Positions 1-7,991 of a stretch of 64,000 nucleotides of DNA are shown here, piece by piece. The first letter of the stretch is position 1, and every line of letters begins with the position of its first letter. Under the pieces are notes generated by a model. The model was not told the origin of the DNA. It ran no database searches and was given only the letters and a program-made list of their open reading frames with translations. The position numbers were made by a program, and so were the translations under genes. Origin of the DNA: Acidobacteriota bacterium (lineage in GTDB: Bacteria; Acidobacteriota; Terriglobia; Bryobacterales; Bryobacteraceae); the NCBI GenBank assembly GCA_018268715.1, contig JAFDVZ010000007.1:496001-560000 (forward strand). The letters are read 5' to 3'.

Positions 1-2
1 GG

Positions 3-356
3 CGCAAGCCGGCGTTACGGCAGATGGGCGTGGACGAAATCTATCGGGGCAAGAAGGACAAGTTCCTCACCGTGGTATGCAATCTGGAAACCGGCGAGCC
101 GCTCTGGTTCGGGCCGGAACGCAAACAGGAGAGCTTGGATGAGTTCTTCCGAACCGAGTTGAACAGCGGGCAGCGGAAACGGATCGAGGCCGCCTGCGTG
201 GACATGTGGGAGCCGTTTCGGGCGAGCATTGCGAAATGGGCGCCGCAATGCAGGATCGTCTACGACAAGTTCCAGTCAATCATGCCCGCGGCTGAGTCGG
301 CGCTCGGGTTCCATCCCTGGAGAGCCCTATCCTCCGCTCAGTTGACACCAGCGTAA
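3..356 (+). pseudogene. ISL3-family transposase remnant (5' cut by window edge)
   Basis: The open frame enters from the window edge and reads as the middle of an ISL3-type DDE transposase: GVDEIYRGKKDKFLTVV, then LETGEPLWFG, then ACVDMWEPF and IVYDKF, matching the DDE-core spacing of the family. After DKF the expected H and the rest of the catalytic domain are lost, and the frame runs about 25 unrelated codons to a stop. An intact ISL3 transposase is roughly 400 residues, so this is a 3' truncated copy even without the window cut. It marks the edge of an accessory island with recombinase debris and toxin-antitoxin genes. No terminal inverted repeat was identified. Confidence 0.75.
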
Positions 357-486
357 CCACGGACTCTTTCCGTTGTCCAGAGTCACAAGCCGATAAAACA
401 GGGGAATTCAAGCGCCATGACATCTACGATCGGGTAACATATTTTCCTGAGGCAATACGGGAATTCTAATTGTCGCCAATCAGCCC

Positions 487-750
487 ATGAGCCCCCGCAC
501 GATCCGGTATCGGAATTTCATCTATCGCTGCTACCGGTGCAGATCTACAGCCGGCGGCCGGAAGCCGTGCGGTCACCAAGCTTCGGCTCAGGCGATTGAG
601 AATGCCGTCGAGGCCAACGCCGTGCAGCAGCTTGGGCAGCGAGCACCGATTTGGGATCGGATTGAAGTTGTTTTCTGGGACTACCGCGACAGCAGTGTGC
701 GTCTGCGGCTGCTCCTGCCCGTTCAGGCAGAACACGCGCAGGAAAAGTGA
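487..750 (+). pseudogene. Serine recombinase C-terminal (zinc-ribbon and tail) fragment
   Basis: This 87-residue open frame resembles the end of a large serine recombinase. An arginine/tyrosine-rich zinc-ribbon segment (YRNFIYRCYRCRS, later a third Cys in KPCG) is followed by the typical hydrophobic C-terminal strand (RIEVVFWDYRDSSVRLRL). The catalytic resolvase domain and recombinase domain are absent upstream, so it is a fragment, not a small gene. A second piece of such a recombinase lies at 1802-1945, which is in the wrong order relative to this one. The assignment rests on motif resemblance only. Confidence 0.5.
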
Positions 751-756
751 CACCGG

Positions 757-1161
757 CTACAGGAACAGATCGACAGGCACACGGAGAAGATCGGCGAGTT
801 GCCCCGCCTGCACTTTACTGATGCTGCGTTTGCCGCTGAGGATTTCCGACACACGGCTCTTGGGCAAGATCGTCCAGAGGTCGCTCGGCTTCATGTTCCT
901 CTCTTCGAGGATATAAGCCAACATCTTGTGCGGTTCCGCCTTCGGAAGCGGGTGTGCCCGGTTCTCGTATTCGTCGATCAGGATACTAAGCATTTCCAGG
1001 AGCCTGCCCTCCTCCTCAGAAATCTCATTGTCCGGCCTGTCCATAAGGGCTGCCGCCGCGGTGAGCAAGCGATGGTGCTCCATCTCAGTGCGGATGGCGA
1101 CGGGCAGGGTCACATCGAGAAGTTCCCGATATCGGCCTTCGTCGAGAATCGTCGTGCTCAT
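757..1161 (-). CDS. higA: HigA-type helix-turn-helix antitoxin
   Basis: About 134 residues, beginning MSTTILDEGRYRELL. An N-terminal helical part is followed by a Cro/C1-like helix-turn-helix in the last 50 residues (KMLAYILEERNMKPSDLW, then SEILSGKRSISK), the arrangement of the COG5499 HigA antitoxins. It should neutralise the HigB toxin encoded just upstream and repress the operon. The ATG at 1161 overlaps the toxin stop as ATGA; an in-frame ATG at 1170 is the alternative. The order toxin then antitoxin is typical of higBA. The pair sits among recombinase and transposase fragments, consistent with horizontal acquisition. Confidence 0.88.
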   Translation of the reverse strand: MSTTILDEGRYRELLDVTLPVAIRTEMEHHRLLTAAAALMDRPDNEISEEEGRLLEMLSILIDEYENRAHPLPKAEPHKMLAYILEERNMKPSDLWTILPKSRVSEILSGKRSISKVQAGQLADLLRVPVDLFL

Positions 1162-1481
1162 AATTTCCATTTCCCCCTATCGTATTCGGCATGGGTAAGG
1201 ATATGCCGGATGTAGAAGATCTGCCACCGGTACTTGATCACCGAGACCAGCCTGTACTTGTTGCCGCTGATGTTGAACGCCGTGGAAGCATCCACGGCAT
1301 CAGCCTGCGGAAAATCGGCGCGGACATCGGCCAAATGTCTCCACCTGGCCCGTTTGGTGACGCCATGCCAGTGCAGCAGCGACTCCAACGCGTCCTTGTG
1401 TGCCTTGCAGAACTCATTGATTGCCGCCCTGCTGATGATCCGCACCACCAGGAGGTTACCAAAACGGTAACCTCCGCGCAA
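1158..1481 (-). CDS. higB: HigB-type mRNA interferase toxin
   Basis: The protein matches the HigB toxin family (about 95-100 residues): VVRIISRAAINEF at the N terminus, an LLHWH segment, ADAVDASTAFNISGNKYRLV in the middle, and YRWQIFYIRHILTHAEYD at the end. It should be a ribosome-dependent mRNA interferase. The start is uncertain. The frame opens with TTG at 1481, but family alignment favours a GTG at 1448 or 1445 just before RIISR. A perfect 10-bp inverted repeat (1451-1475) lies between the two candidates, so a start at 1448 would place a HigA operator directly upstream. It overlaps higA by 4 nt at its 3' end. Confidence 0.88.
   Translation of the reverse strand: MRGGYRFGNLLVVRIISRAAINEFCKAHKDALESLLHWHGVTKRARWRHLADVRADFPQADAVDASTAFNISGNKYRLVSVIKYRWQIFYIRHILTHAEYDRGKWKL
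1451..1475. promoter_or_regulatory. Perfect inverted repeat upstream of higB, candidate HigA operator
   Basis: GGAGGTTACC and GGTAACCTCC form a perfect 10-bp inverted repeat around AAAAC. It lies at the 5' end of higBA, 3 nt from the GTG at 1448. HigA antitoxins repress their own operon by binding palindromes near the start, so this is the natural operator candidate. It has no T-run, so it is not a terminator. Confidence 0.55.
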
Positions 1482-1801
1482 GAGCAGACTGCCGGAGGCC
1501 CGACGAGCGCTGTGCTAGACCGGCCACCGTGCCCGCGAGCGTGACCTGCTGCGGCGCCTGGCAGAGACGCAAGTGGCTGGCTGGGCTTGTGGTTTCAGTT
1601 GCTTACAGGTGCCTGTGGACTGCGCGGCAGGTGGGAATTGAGCCACCATCCCTCGGTCCGGTATTGCCTCGCCGTTTTCGTTGGCCGTATCCCTTCCGCG
1701 TACCGCCGTTATCCCCAACATTTCGCGAGCACTTGGCGATCCGGTTTTCTCCAGTTGGAGACTCGGGTTGCCGGGAGTCCAACACTGAACCCCAGGGCAA
1801 C
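1482..1801. other. Non-coding stretch between higBA and recombinase remnant
   Basis: No convincing gene is seen. The open frames here have no recognisable motif. The last part is in frame with the recombinase remnant that follows and may be its eroded upstream portion. Confidence 0.4.
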
Positions 1802-1945
1802 ATGGTCTACGCCGGGAAGGTGCGATAGCGCGGTGAGGTCTAGGCGGGCGAGTATCCGGCCACCATCGAAGAGGCGACGTGGAACCAAGCGCAGGGCAAG
1901 ATCAACCGCGACGCGCGGCGGGGCGGCGGCAACGTCCAACCCATC
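1802..1945 (+). pseudogene. Serine recombinase 'recombinase domain' fragment with in-frame stops
   Basis: One frame reads NMVYAGKVR, stop, RGEV, stop, AGEYPATIEEATWNQAQGKI. This is the conserved Recombinase-domain signature (YxGKVRYRGEVYxGEHPAIVDEETWExVQ in typical members) interrupted by TAG codons at 1826-1828 and 1841-1843. Only this patch of about 45 codons is recognisable. A zinc-ribbon/C-terminal piece lies upstream at 487-750, so the parts of the gene are out of order. The vapBC pair begins 33 nt downstream, as if inserted into the dead recombinase. Confidence 0.6.
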
Positions 1946-1965
1946 GCAGCTTCATGCTCTTGTGC

Positions 1966-1971
1966 TATTAT
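1966..1971 (+). promoter_or_regulatory. -10-like TATTAT box 6 nt before vapB start
   Basis: TATTAT ends 6 nt before the GTG at 1978 and no Shine-Dalgarno is present, so the transcript would start at or next to the start codon. No clear -35 was recognised. The same geometry recurs at many genes in this window. Confidence 0.5.
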
Positions 1972-1977
1972 GCCATT

Positions 1978-2202
1978 GTGCGGACCACTCTCGACATTGC
2001 CGATGAGGCTTACCACATCGCCAAGGCCATCGCCAGGGATCAGAACCGCAGCCTTGGACGAGTGGTTGGCGACCTCATTATGCAATCCGCGAGAGGGGCG
2101 AAAGGCGCATCCATCGAGATGAGTGATTACGGCTTTCCCACTTTCCGTTGCTCCCGGCCCGTGACCACCGAGGACGTCAAGGCTCTCGATGACGAAGAGT
2201 AA
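1978..2202 (+). CDS. vapB: VapB-like antitoxin
   Basis: A 74-residue protein starting at GTG with VRTTLDIADEAYHIAKAIA, a short DNA-binding antitoxin type with a ribbon-helix-helix-like N terminus (VRTTLDI strand) and a C-terminal tail that would embrace the toxin. The start was chosen because the family begins MRTTLDI; the longer upstream reading only adds recombinase debris. It overlaps the PIN toxin gene by 14 nt, the usual VapBC arrangement. The opening codons GTG CGG ACC AC are the same as in the second vapB at 3878. Confidence 0.85.
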   Translation: MRTTLDIADEAYHIAKAIARDQNRSLGRVVGDLIMQSARGAKGASIEMSDYGFPTFRCSRPVTTEDVKALDDEE

Positions 2203-2593
2203 GGTCTACCTGCTCGACTCCAATGTCCTGATCGCACTAGCGACGCCCGAACACAGCCAGAACGCGCGCGCGGCGGCATGGTTCCGCAAAGGGCATCGGT
2301 TTGCGACATGCCCCATCACGCAAGGTGCGCTTCTCCGCTTCCATCTGCGCGCTGGCGTGGAAGCGACGGCGGAATCCGCAAAGCTGCTGCTGAAGTCCAT
2401 TGCCTCGCTCCCGCGACACGAATTCTGGCCGGACGACGCTTCTTACCTCGAAATGCCGACAACGGGAATCATCGGCCACAGACAGGTCACCGACGCTTAC
2501 CTTGTGTTGTTGGCTCGGAAACACGGTGGTTCAGTAGCCACTATGGACCAGGCCCTGGCCGCGGTGCACGACGGCGCCACACTCCTCGGGTAA
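2189..2593 (+). CDS. vapC: VapC-type PIN-domain ribonuclease toxin
   Basis: A 134-residue PIN-domain protein. The first metal-binding acidic residue is in LLDSNVLIAL (D10). The middle motif is CPITQGALLRF, a VapC subgroup in which the usual acidic residue of this motif is not present. The third cluster is HRQVTDAYLVLLA, followed by ATMDQAL. It should cleave specific RNAs, with VapB encoded immediately upstream as partner. Length and motif order are complete, so the pair looks functional. Confidence 0.88.
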   Translation: MTKSKVYLLDSNVLIALATPEHSQNARAAAWFRKGHRFATCPITQGALLRFHLRAGVEATAESAKLLLKSIASLPRHEFWPDDASYLEMPTTGIIGHRQVTDAYLVLLARKHGGSVATMDQALAAVHDGATLLG

Positions 2594-2732
2594 CTCCGTC
2601 ATCGCGCCACGCTCACGTTGTCGACACGGCCAATGGGGCGCGTTGGGCATTCCGGGCAAACTGAGGATGACGTGAGCGGACACATCTCCGGCCTGTCGGT
2701 CACTGCCTTCGATATGGTGACCGCTTCCCTCG

Positions 2733-3025
2733 CTATGTTCGACGCAAACGCCAGCGGGCGTAGAATCCGAGCAGGCCGAGCGTCAACAGCGTAATCGCTG
2801 CAGGCTCGGGAACCGGCGTCAATGATCCTGACTCCCGAAGCCGCCAGGCGACGTGAAGGCGACGCCGGCGTAATTGATATTTACCGAGACCATGGTGTTC
2901 GTGGTTTCGTCAAAGGTGGTGGTCCCGCTCATCGAACCAACCTGGTAGGTTCCAGAAATAACAAAGGTTTGGATGATGTTGGCCTTCAGGGGTCTCGCCA
3001 GCAGGACCAGACAAGCCAGCCTCAT
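2733..3025 (-). pseudogene. PEP-CTERM protein remnant (internally deleted, frameshifted)
   Basis: Reading leftwards, an ATG at 3025 gives a signal-peptide-like MRLACLVLLARPLKANI. A beta-rich stretch typical of PEP-CTERM proteins follows (SGTTTFDETTNTMVSVNI), then a stop at 2819. In the next frame the sequence continues TPVPEPAAITLLTLGLLGFY and ends with basic RWRLRRT and a stop at 2733. That tail is a textbook PEP-CTERM sorting signal: VPEP motif, membrane helix, arginine cluster. Both ends survive, but only about 95 codons lie between them and one frameshift separates them, so the gene is decayed. It implies that a PEP-CTERM/exosortase system exists or existed in this lineage. Confidence 0.7.
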
Positions 3026-3207
3026 GGTTGATCCGAGCTTTCCAAAGTCGTGCGCGCATGTTCCTACCCACCGGTTGGTTGATTCTACACCGGAATTCAG
3101 GGCCCTGCGCGCGACGCGGTCGGCGAACAACGTCCTCACGACTCGCTGATCTCGGAGTGGGTGAGGCACAAGACCCATCCGAGGGCGCTGCGGCGTCACG
3201 CGTCCAA

Positions 3208-3639
3208 TCAATCCTGTAGCGGATTCCGCCAGCGCAACTGCCGGAAACGAGCAAAGTCACGGTCCGTGGGGTGGAGCACTCCTCCGTGCTCTATGGTCAG
3301 GGCGGCTAGCTGAGCGTTTGTAATCAGGGGGCCCCGGGCCTGACCCTCAACCATGGCGTGTCGGAGGATCGGCCAATGGCGGTCCCCGGGCGCCAGAAGC
3401 CGAACGTTCGGCTGCTCAAGCCACTGGTCCACAATCGCTGTGGCCTCTTCCACCGTGAATCGGTCGCCTCGAAGCCTGGGATTGGTCACCACTCGCAAGA
3501 ATGCCGCCACCGTCTGCCACGGCGCCCCAAGAATATCCCCGGCGGAGAAGGCGGATTCGATCCAAGCCCGCGCCCGTGCGTGGAAAGCCGAACTGCTGTC
3601 GTAGGCGTATAACAGGATGTTGGCGTCCAGGATGATCAC
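3208..3639 (-). CDS. vapC: VapC-type PIN-domain toxin (active-site Asp replaced by Asn)
   Basis: A 143-residue PIN toxin of the group ending in RDFARFRQLRWRNPL. It keeps the first Asp (ILDANILLYAYD, D5), the PWQTVAAFLRVVTNP motif and the late TDRDF motif (D126, D128). In the third acidic position, usually TDAHLAAL in this group, it has TNAQLAAL, so the metal-binding Asp is Asn108. The toxin may be attenuated. Its start overlaps the upstream antitoxin stop by 4 nt. Second vapBC pair within 1.3 kb. Confidence 0.85.
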   Translation of the reverse strand: MIILDANILLYAYDSSSAFHARARAWIESAFSAGDILGAPWQTVAAFLRVVTNPRLRGDRFTVEEATAIVDQWLEQPNVRLLAPGDRHWPILRHAMVEGQARGPLITNAQLAALTIEHGGVLHPTDRDFARFRQLRWRNPLQD

Positions 3640-3878
3640 GGGCGAGTGGGCTCTTCCAACTCTTCCAACAATTCGGAGACCCTGTCGTAGCTAAGGCCGG
3701 CAGGCAATCGCAAGTTTCGCGGCGCAACGACAAACGGCTTGCTCCGTTGCTGGCTGGCCGGCATCAGACCCAAGCGCAGGAAGTGGTTGACTGTTCCCTT
3801 CAGCGAATCCCCGGAGCGGCGCATCTCTTGCCGCAAAAGAACGGCGACGTCGTCGTCAAGGGTAAGTGTGGTCCGCAC
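3636..3878 (-). CDS. vapB: VapB-like ribbon-helix-helix antitoxin
   Basis: An 80-residue protein starting GTG CGG ACC ACA (VRTTLTLDDDVAVLLRQEM), a ribbon-helix-helix DNA-binding segment, with an acidic C-terminal tail (SELLEELEEPTRP) expected to bind the toxin. It precedes the PIN toxin with an ATGA overlap, so the two are translationally coupled. The start fits the family and lies 6 nt downstream of a TAGCAT box. Confidence 0.85.
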   Translation of the reverse strand: MRTTLTLDDDVAVLLRQEMRRSGDSLKGTVNHFLRLGLMPASQQRSKPFVVAPRNLRLPAGLSYDRVSELLEELEEPTRP

Positions 3879-3884
3879 ACACTG

Positions 3885-3890
3885 ATGCTA
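3885..3890 (-). promoter_or_regulatory. -10-like TAGCAT box 6 nt before second vapB
   Basis: On the minus strand TAGCAT is followed by 6 nt and the GTG of vapB at 3878; no Shine-Dalgarno. The same TAGCAT-N6-start arrangement occurs at 18670 and, on the minus strand, at 60487. Confidence 0.45.
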
Positions 3891-4407
3891 CCGTATCGGA
3901 CCTTCTGGGCTGGCAACTGGTTTAGCCAAAAGTGGGCGCCCCGATTTTGACCGTTCACACGAATTCAAAATCTATATCTCCCAACTTATCAGTGCCTTAC
4001 GGAAAACGTATCCCCTGACTTCGCCAAACTGCCCGGTAACCTGGAAGTGGAAGGAGACAGGATCGTCCTATGAAGATCGAGTCAGGCAGCCGAGAACAAG
4101 GTGAGAGCGGTCGAACTGCGCCCGGAGCTATCGCCTGTTCGGGACGAATCCTCCGCACTAGGTCAAATTACGAAACGAACCTGAGACCACGATCTAACCT
4201 GTTGAAACGAAATCGGATATCAACCGAAAAGGCGAACCCGAGAACGCCCCCGCCAGATGCGGGCCGTCGGGGGATGCCGTTGCAATCCGTTTGCACTACA
4301 AAGACCGCCATCAAAGAGCCATCTCGCGCACCCGCTTGGGCGAAAACGCCCTCCAAGGCCGCCAATCGGAATGCGCAAGGGGTAGCCGCCGCTGTTCCTT
4401 CAATAAC
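3891..4407. other. Intergenic region, no supported gene
   Basis: An open frame covers 4070-4462 but its translation is basic, without hydrophobic core or recognisable motif, and it ends at the start of the receptor gene. I regard it as chance. Nothing else was recognised before the TTGCAAC repeat cluster. Confidence 0.4.
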
Positions 4408-4452
4408 TTGCAACCGACTTGCAACTACGCGAGAATTGCAACCCAATTGCAT
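4408..4452 (+). repeat. Cluster of four TTGCAA-type repeats upstream of TonB receptor
   Basis: TTGCAAC occurs at 4408, 4419 and 4436 and a TTGCAT variant at 4447. Start-to-start distances are 11, 17 and 11 nt, so they form two pairs, each one helical turn apart. The cluster ends 12 nt before the GTG at 4464. This looks like a cooperative binding site for a transcription factor; no known motif was matched. Confidence 0.45.
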
Positions 4453-4463
4453 AAGAGGATAGC

Positions 4464-7400
4464 GTGAGACCCATCATCCGCAGCTTCGCAATCCTCTTCG
4501 CAATCCTCTTCGCCATCGTCGTCGGCCAACTCGTCGGCCAGTCCAGCGCCACGCTCTCCGGAACCGTCGCCGATCCCGCCAGAGCCGCGATTCCCAACGC
4601 CGCCGTCACGCTACTCACCCCCGACGGCGCCCGAATCGCCTCCACTCGCTCCGATCAAGCCGGCGCCTGGAGCTTCCCCGTCGTAACCCCAGGGGCATAT
4701 CAGTTGCAACTGGACGAGCCCGGATTCGCCCCCTACCGGCAGCCCGGCATCCAGCTTGGCCCGGGCGCGAGCGTCACCGCGAACATCGTCCTTCAACTCG
4801 AAAGCCGTCGCGAGATGGTCACCGTCACCGAACAGGCCAATGCCGTCGAAACCGGCGCCTCCGAACTCGGCGGGCACGTCGCCTCCTCGAGCGCCCGCTC
4901 CATCCCGGTGAATGGGCGCAGTTTCACGGATCTGCTCGCCATCCTGCCCGGCGTCGCCCCCGCCAGCGCCCAGCAGCCCAACGCGGTCGTCATGTCCGGC
5001 TGCACCAACGCCCCGCCCTCGGGCGACCTGAACCCCGGCAACCTGTCGGTCAGCGGCCAGCGCGAAACCGCCAACGGCTTCCGCATCAACGGCGCCTCCG
5101 CCCAGGAGGACTTCAACATGGGCGCCTCCATCGTCCCGAATCTCGATTCCATTGAGGATCTCCAGGTCCTCACCGGAGCCTACACGGCCGAATACGGCAA
5201 CTTCAGCGGAGGCCAGGTCCTGGTGGCCACCCGCTCGGGCTCCAACGAATTCCACGGCAGCCTGTTCAACTTCACACGCAACACCAGTCTCGACGCACGC
5301 AACTTCTTCGCCTCCGAACGCGCCGCCTACCGCCGACAGCAGCCCGGCGGGACCTTCGGCGGCCCCATCCGCCGAGACCGCGTCTTCTTCTTCGCCGACT
5401 ACCAGGACACCCGCCTGCAGCAGGGCGTCGAAACCGGCCTGATCGCCGTCCCCACCGCCGCCAACCGGCTGGGCGATTTCTCGGCGCAACCCTCCGCGCT
5501 CTCCGGAACCGTGAACGGCGGCTACTGGGCCGACCAACTCTCCCGCAAGCTCGGCTACGCGGTCACTCCCGGTGAGCCATACTACACCGCCAACTGCAAC
5601 TCGATTGCACAGTGCGTATTCCCCGGAGCGAAGATCCCCGCCCGAGTCTGGTCCGCTCCATCGCGCGCCCTGTTGCCCTACATCCCCTCGCCCAACCACG
5701 GCGACGGCGTGTTCGCCACATCGGCGGAAAACCAGACCCTCCGCGACGACAAAGGCGCCGTCCGCATCGACGCCTCCACCCGCGCCGGCCAGCTATCGGC
5801 CTACTACTTCGTCGACGACTACCGCCTCGACAACCCCTACCCGACCGCGCAAGGCGGCGCCAACGTTCCCGGCTTCAACGCCATCTCCGAAGGCCGCAGT
5901 CAGTTGGCCGCCGCGAGTCTCGTCTCCGTGTTCGGCGCCACGCGAGTTAACGAACTCCACATCGGCTACACCCGCAGCGCCAACAACATCGGACAGCCGG
6001 TCGGCGGAGTCGGCCAAAGTCTCCTTTCCCAGGGCTTCGTCGACGACAACGGCAAATCGAGCATCGTCGCCCTCTCCCCCTCCATCGAGGGCGTCGAAAA
6101 CGTCTCGTTCAACGACTTCACCATCGGCGTCGACACCACCGGCGCCCGCCAGGCGAATAACACCTACCAGGTCACCGATCATTTCTCGCTAACTCGTGGC
6201 GCCCACCTCGCTAAGTTCGGCGTCTCGCTCCACCTCGATCAGGTCAACATCAATCCCAACGCGATCTATAACGGATCGTTCCTGTTTCAGGGCACGGAAA
6301 CCGGCTCCGACTTCGCCGACTTCCTGCTCGGCGTCGCCAGCAGCTACTCTCAGGGCGACTCACACGCCTTCTATCTCCGCAATCACTACGTTGGCCTGTT
6401 CGCGCAGGATCAGTGGAAGCTCCGTCCGACTCTCACCCTGTCATACGGACTCCGCTGGGACCTGCTGCCCCCCTGGCGCGAGAAGCTGAACCAGTTGCAG
6501 ACCCTGTTGCCCGGCGTCCAAAGCCGCGTCTATCCCAACGCGCCCGCCGGACTCGTCTTCCCCGGCGACCCCGGCATCCCGTCCACGCTATCGCCGGCCA
6601 GTCATCGCAACTTCGCGCCCCGCGCCGGTCTCGCCTGGTCGCCCAACTTCGCCAACCCCCTCGGCCGGGCGTTGCTCGGCGCGCCGGGGAAGGTGGTCGT
6701 CCGCGCCGGCTTCGGCCTCTATTTCACGGCCATCGAAGGACTCTCGGCGGGCATCATGAGCGCCAACCCGCCCTACGGCTACGACTACACGAGCACCGCT
6801 CCCCCGCTGTTCACCAACCCCTTCGTCACCGCCGCGAGCGGCGAAAACGTAGGCCAGAAGTTCCCTGAACCGATCCCCGCCTCCGGCGCCACGGCCGCCC
6901 GCCCTAACTCAACTGTGGATTGGACCTCCTACCTGCCCATAACCGGCGTGCCCGCGTTCTATTCGCGTAACTCGACGCCCTACACGGAGAAATACTCCTT
7001 CAGCATCCAGCGCGAGATCGCGCCATCCACCGTCGTCACGGCCGGCTATGTCGGATCGCAGGCTCACCATCTGCTCGTGCTGGTGTCGGCGAACCCGGGC
7101 GATCCCGCCGCCTGTCTCGCGCTCAGCCGCGCCTCGGACGTAGCGCCCGGCAGCCCCACCTGCGGCGCCTTCGGCGAAAGCGGCGTCTACACGACCGCGG
7201 CCGGCGGGACCGTCGTCGGAACCCGCCCCCTGTTCGGCCCCGACTTCGCCGCCGTGACTTATCAGAAGACCATCGGTAACTCGAACTACAACTCTCTGGA
7301 GTTATCCCTCCGCCACTCGGCGGCGAACCGCGACTTATCCCTGTCCTACACCTACGGAAAATCCATCGACCAATCCTCGAGCCTCGCCGAGCCCGTCAAC

Positions 7401-7979
7401 CCCGTGAACGCCAGCCTCAGCCGCGCCGTCTCCGCCTTCGACCTTCGGCACAACTTCGTCGCCGCTTACAGTTGGAAGCTGCCTGGCCGCGCGCGGCTGT
7501 TCTCCGGCTGGACGTTGTCCGGCATCGCGCGCTTCGCCACCGGCCTGCCCGTGACATTCTTCAATAACAACGACACCTCGCTGCTCGGGACCATGCCCAA
7601 CGGCATCAACAACAACGGCGTCGACACGCCCAGCTACACGCCCGGCGCGCTTGCTCTGAACCTCGACCCGCGCAACGGCCGCCCCGCCTTCAACACAGCC
7701 CTGTTCTCATTGCCCGAACTCGGGACGATCGGCACAGCGTCCCGCCGCATGTTCTCAGGACCCGGCATGGCGAACTTTGACATCGCCCTGGCCAAGGACG
7801 TCCACCTCGCCGAGCGCGGCGTCCTCCAGCTTCGCTTTGAAACCTTCAACGCCCTCAACCACGCGCAGTTCTTCGGCGCGGCCTCGGTGGATGGCAACAT
7901 CACCAGCGCCAACTTCGGGCGCATCGAATCGGCCATGGCCCCGCGACTGGTGCAACTGGCCGCCCGGTTCAGCTTCTGA
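4464..7979 (+). CDS. TonB-dependent receptor, Oar-like, with carboxypeptidase-regulatory domain
   Basis: A 1171-residue outer-membrane transporter. A signal peptide (RSFAILFAILFAIVV) built on a duplicated 12-nt unit is followed by a carboxypeptidase-regulatory-like beta-sandwich at about residues 28-115 (SGTVADPARAAIPNAAV). The plug domain follows (VNGRSFTDLLAILPGVAP; ISGA-type NGFRINGASAQEDF; AEYGNFSGGQV) at about 140-260, then a long barrel ending in the aromatic terminus LVQLAARFSF. Such receptors are expanded in Acidobacteriota and import unknown, probably oligosaccharide-like, ligands. The start is GTG with an AGAGGA site 5 nt upstream. No SusD or TonB/ExbB genes are adjacent. Confidence 0.9.
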   Translation: MRPIIRSFAILFAILFAIVVGQLVGQSSATLSGTVADPARAAIPNAAVTLLTPDGARIASTRSDQAGAWSFPVVTPGAYQLQLDEPGFAPYRQPGIQLGPGASVTANIVLQLESRREMVTVTEQANAVETGASELGGHVASSSARSIPVNGRSFTDLLAILPGVAPASAQQPNAVVMSGCTNAPPSGDLNPGNLSVSGQRETANGFRINGASAQEDFNMGASIVPNLDSIEDLQVLTGAYTAEYGNFSGGQVLVATRSGSNEFHGSLFNFTRNTSLDARNFFASERAAYRRQQPGGTFGGPIRRDRVFFFADYQDTRLQQGVETGLIAVPTAANRLGDFSAQPSALSGTVNGGYWADQLSRKLGYAVTPGEPYYTANCNSIAQCVFPGAKIPARVWSAPSRALLPYIPSPNHGDGVFATSAENQTLRDDKGAVRIDASTRAGQLSAYYFVDDYRLDNPYPTAQGGANVPGFNAISEGRSQLAAASLVSVFGATRVNELHIGYTRSANNIGQPVGGVGQSLLSQGFVDDNGKSSIVALSPSIEGVENVSFNDFTIGVDTTGARQANNTYQVTDHFSLTRGAHLAKFGVSLHLDQVNINPNAIYNGSFLFQGTETGSDFADFLLGVASSYSQGDSHAFYLRNHYVGLFAQDQWKLRPTLTLSYGLRWDLLPPWREKLNQLQTLLPGVQSRVYPNAPAGLVFPGDPGIPSTLSPASHRNFAPRAGLAWSPNFANPLGRALLGAPGKVVVRAGFGLYFTAIEGLSAGIMSANPPYGYDYTSTAPPLFTNPFVTAASGENVGQKFPEPIPASGATAARPNSTVDWTSYLPITGVPAFYSRNSTPYTEKYSFSIQREIAPSTVVTAGYVGSQAHHLLVLVSANPGDPAACLALSRASDVAPGSPTCGAFGESGVYTTAAGGTVVGTRPLFGPDFAAVTYQKTIGNSNYNSLELSLRHSAANRDLSLSYTYGKSIDQSSSLAEPVNPVNASLSRAVSAFDLRHNFVAAYSWKLPGRARLFSGWTLSGIARFATGLPVTFFNNNDTSLLGTMPNGINNNGVDTPSYTPGALALNLDPRNGRPAFNTALFSLPELGTIGTASRRMFSGPGMANFDIALAKDVHLAERGVLQLRFETFNALNHAQFFGAASVDGNITSANFGRIESAMAPRLVQLAARFSF

Positions 7980-7991
7980 GCAGGTGATACG

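Noticed and set aside
4070-4462. A 130-codon open frame before the first TonB receptor
   Set aside because: Basic, no hydrophobic core, no family motif, no ribosome site, and it runs through the TTGCAAC repeats.
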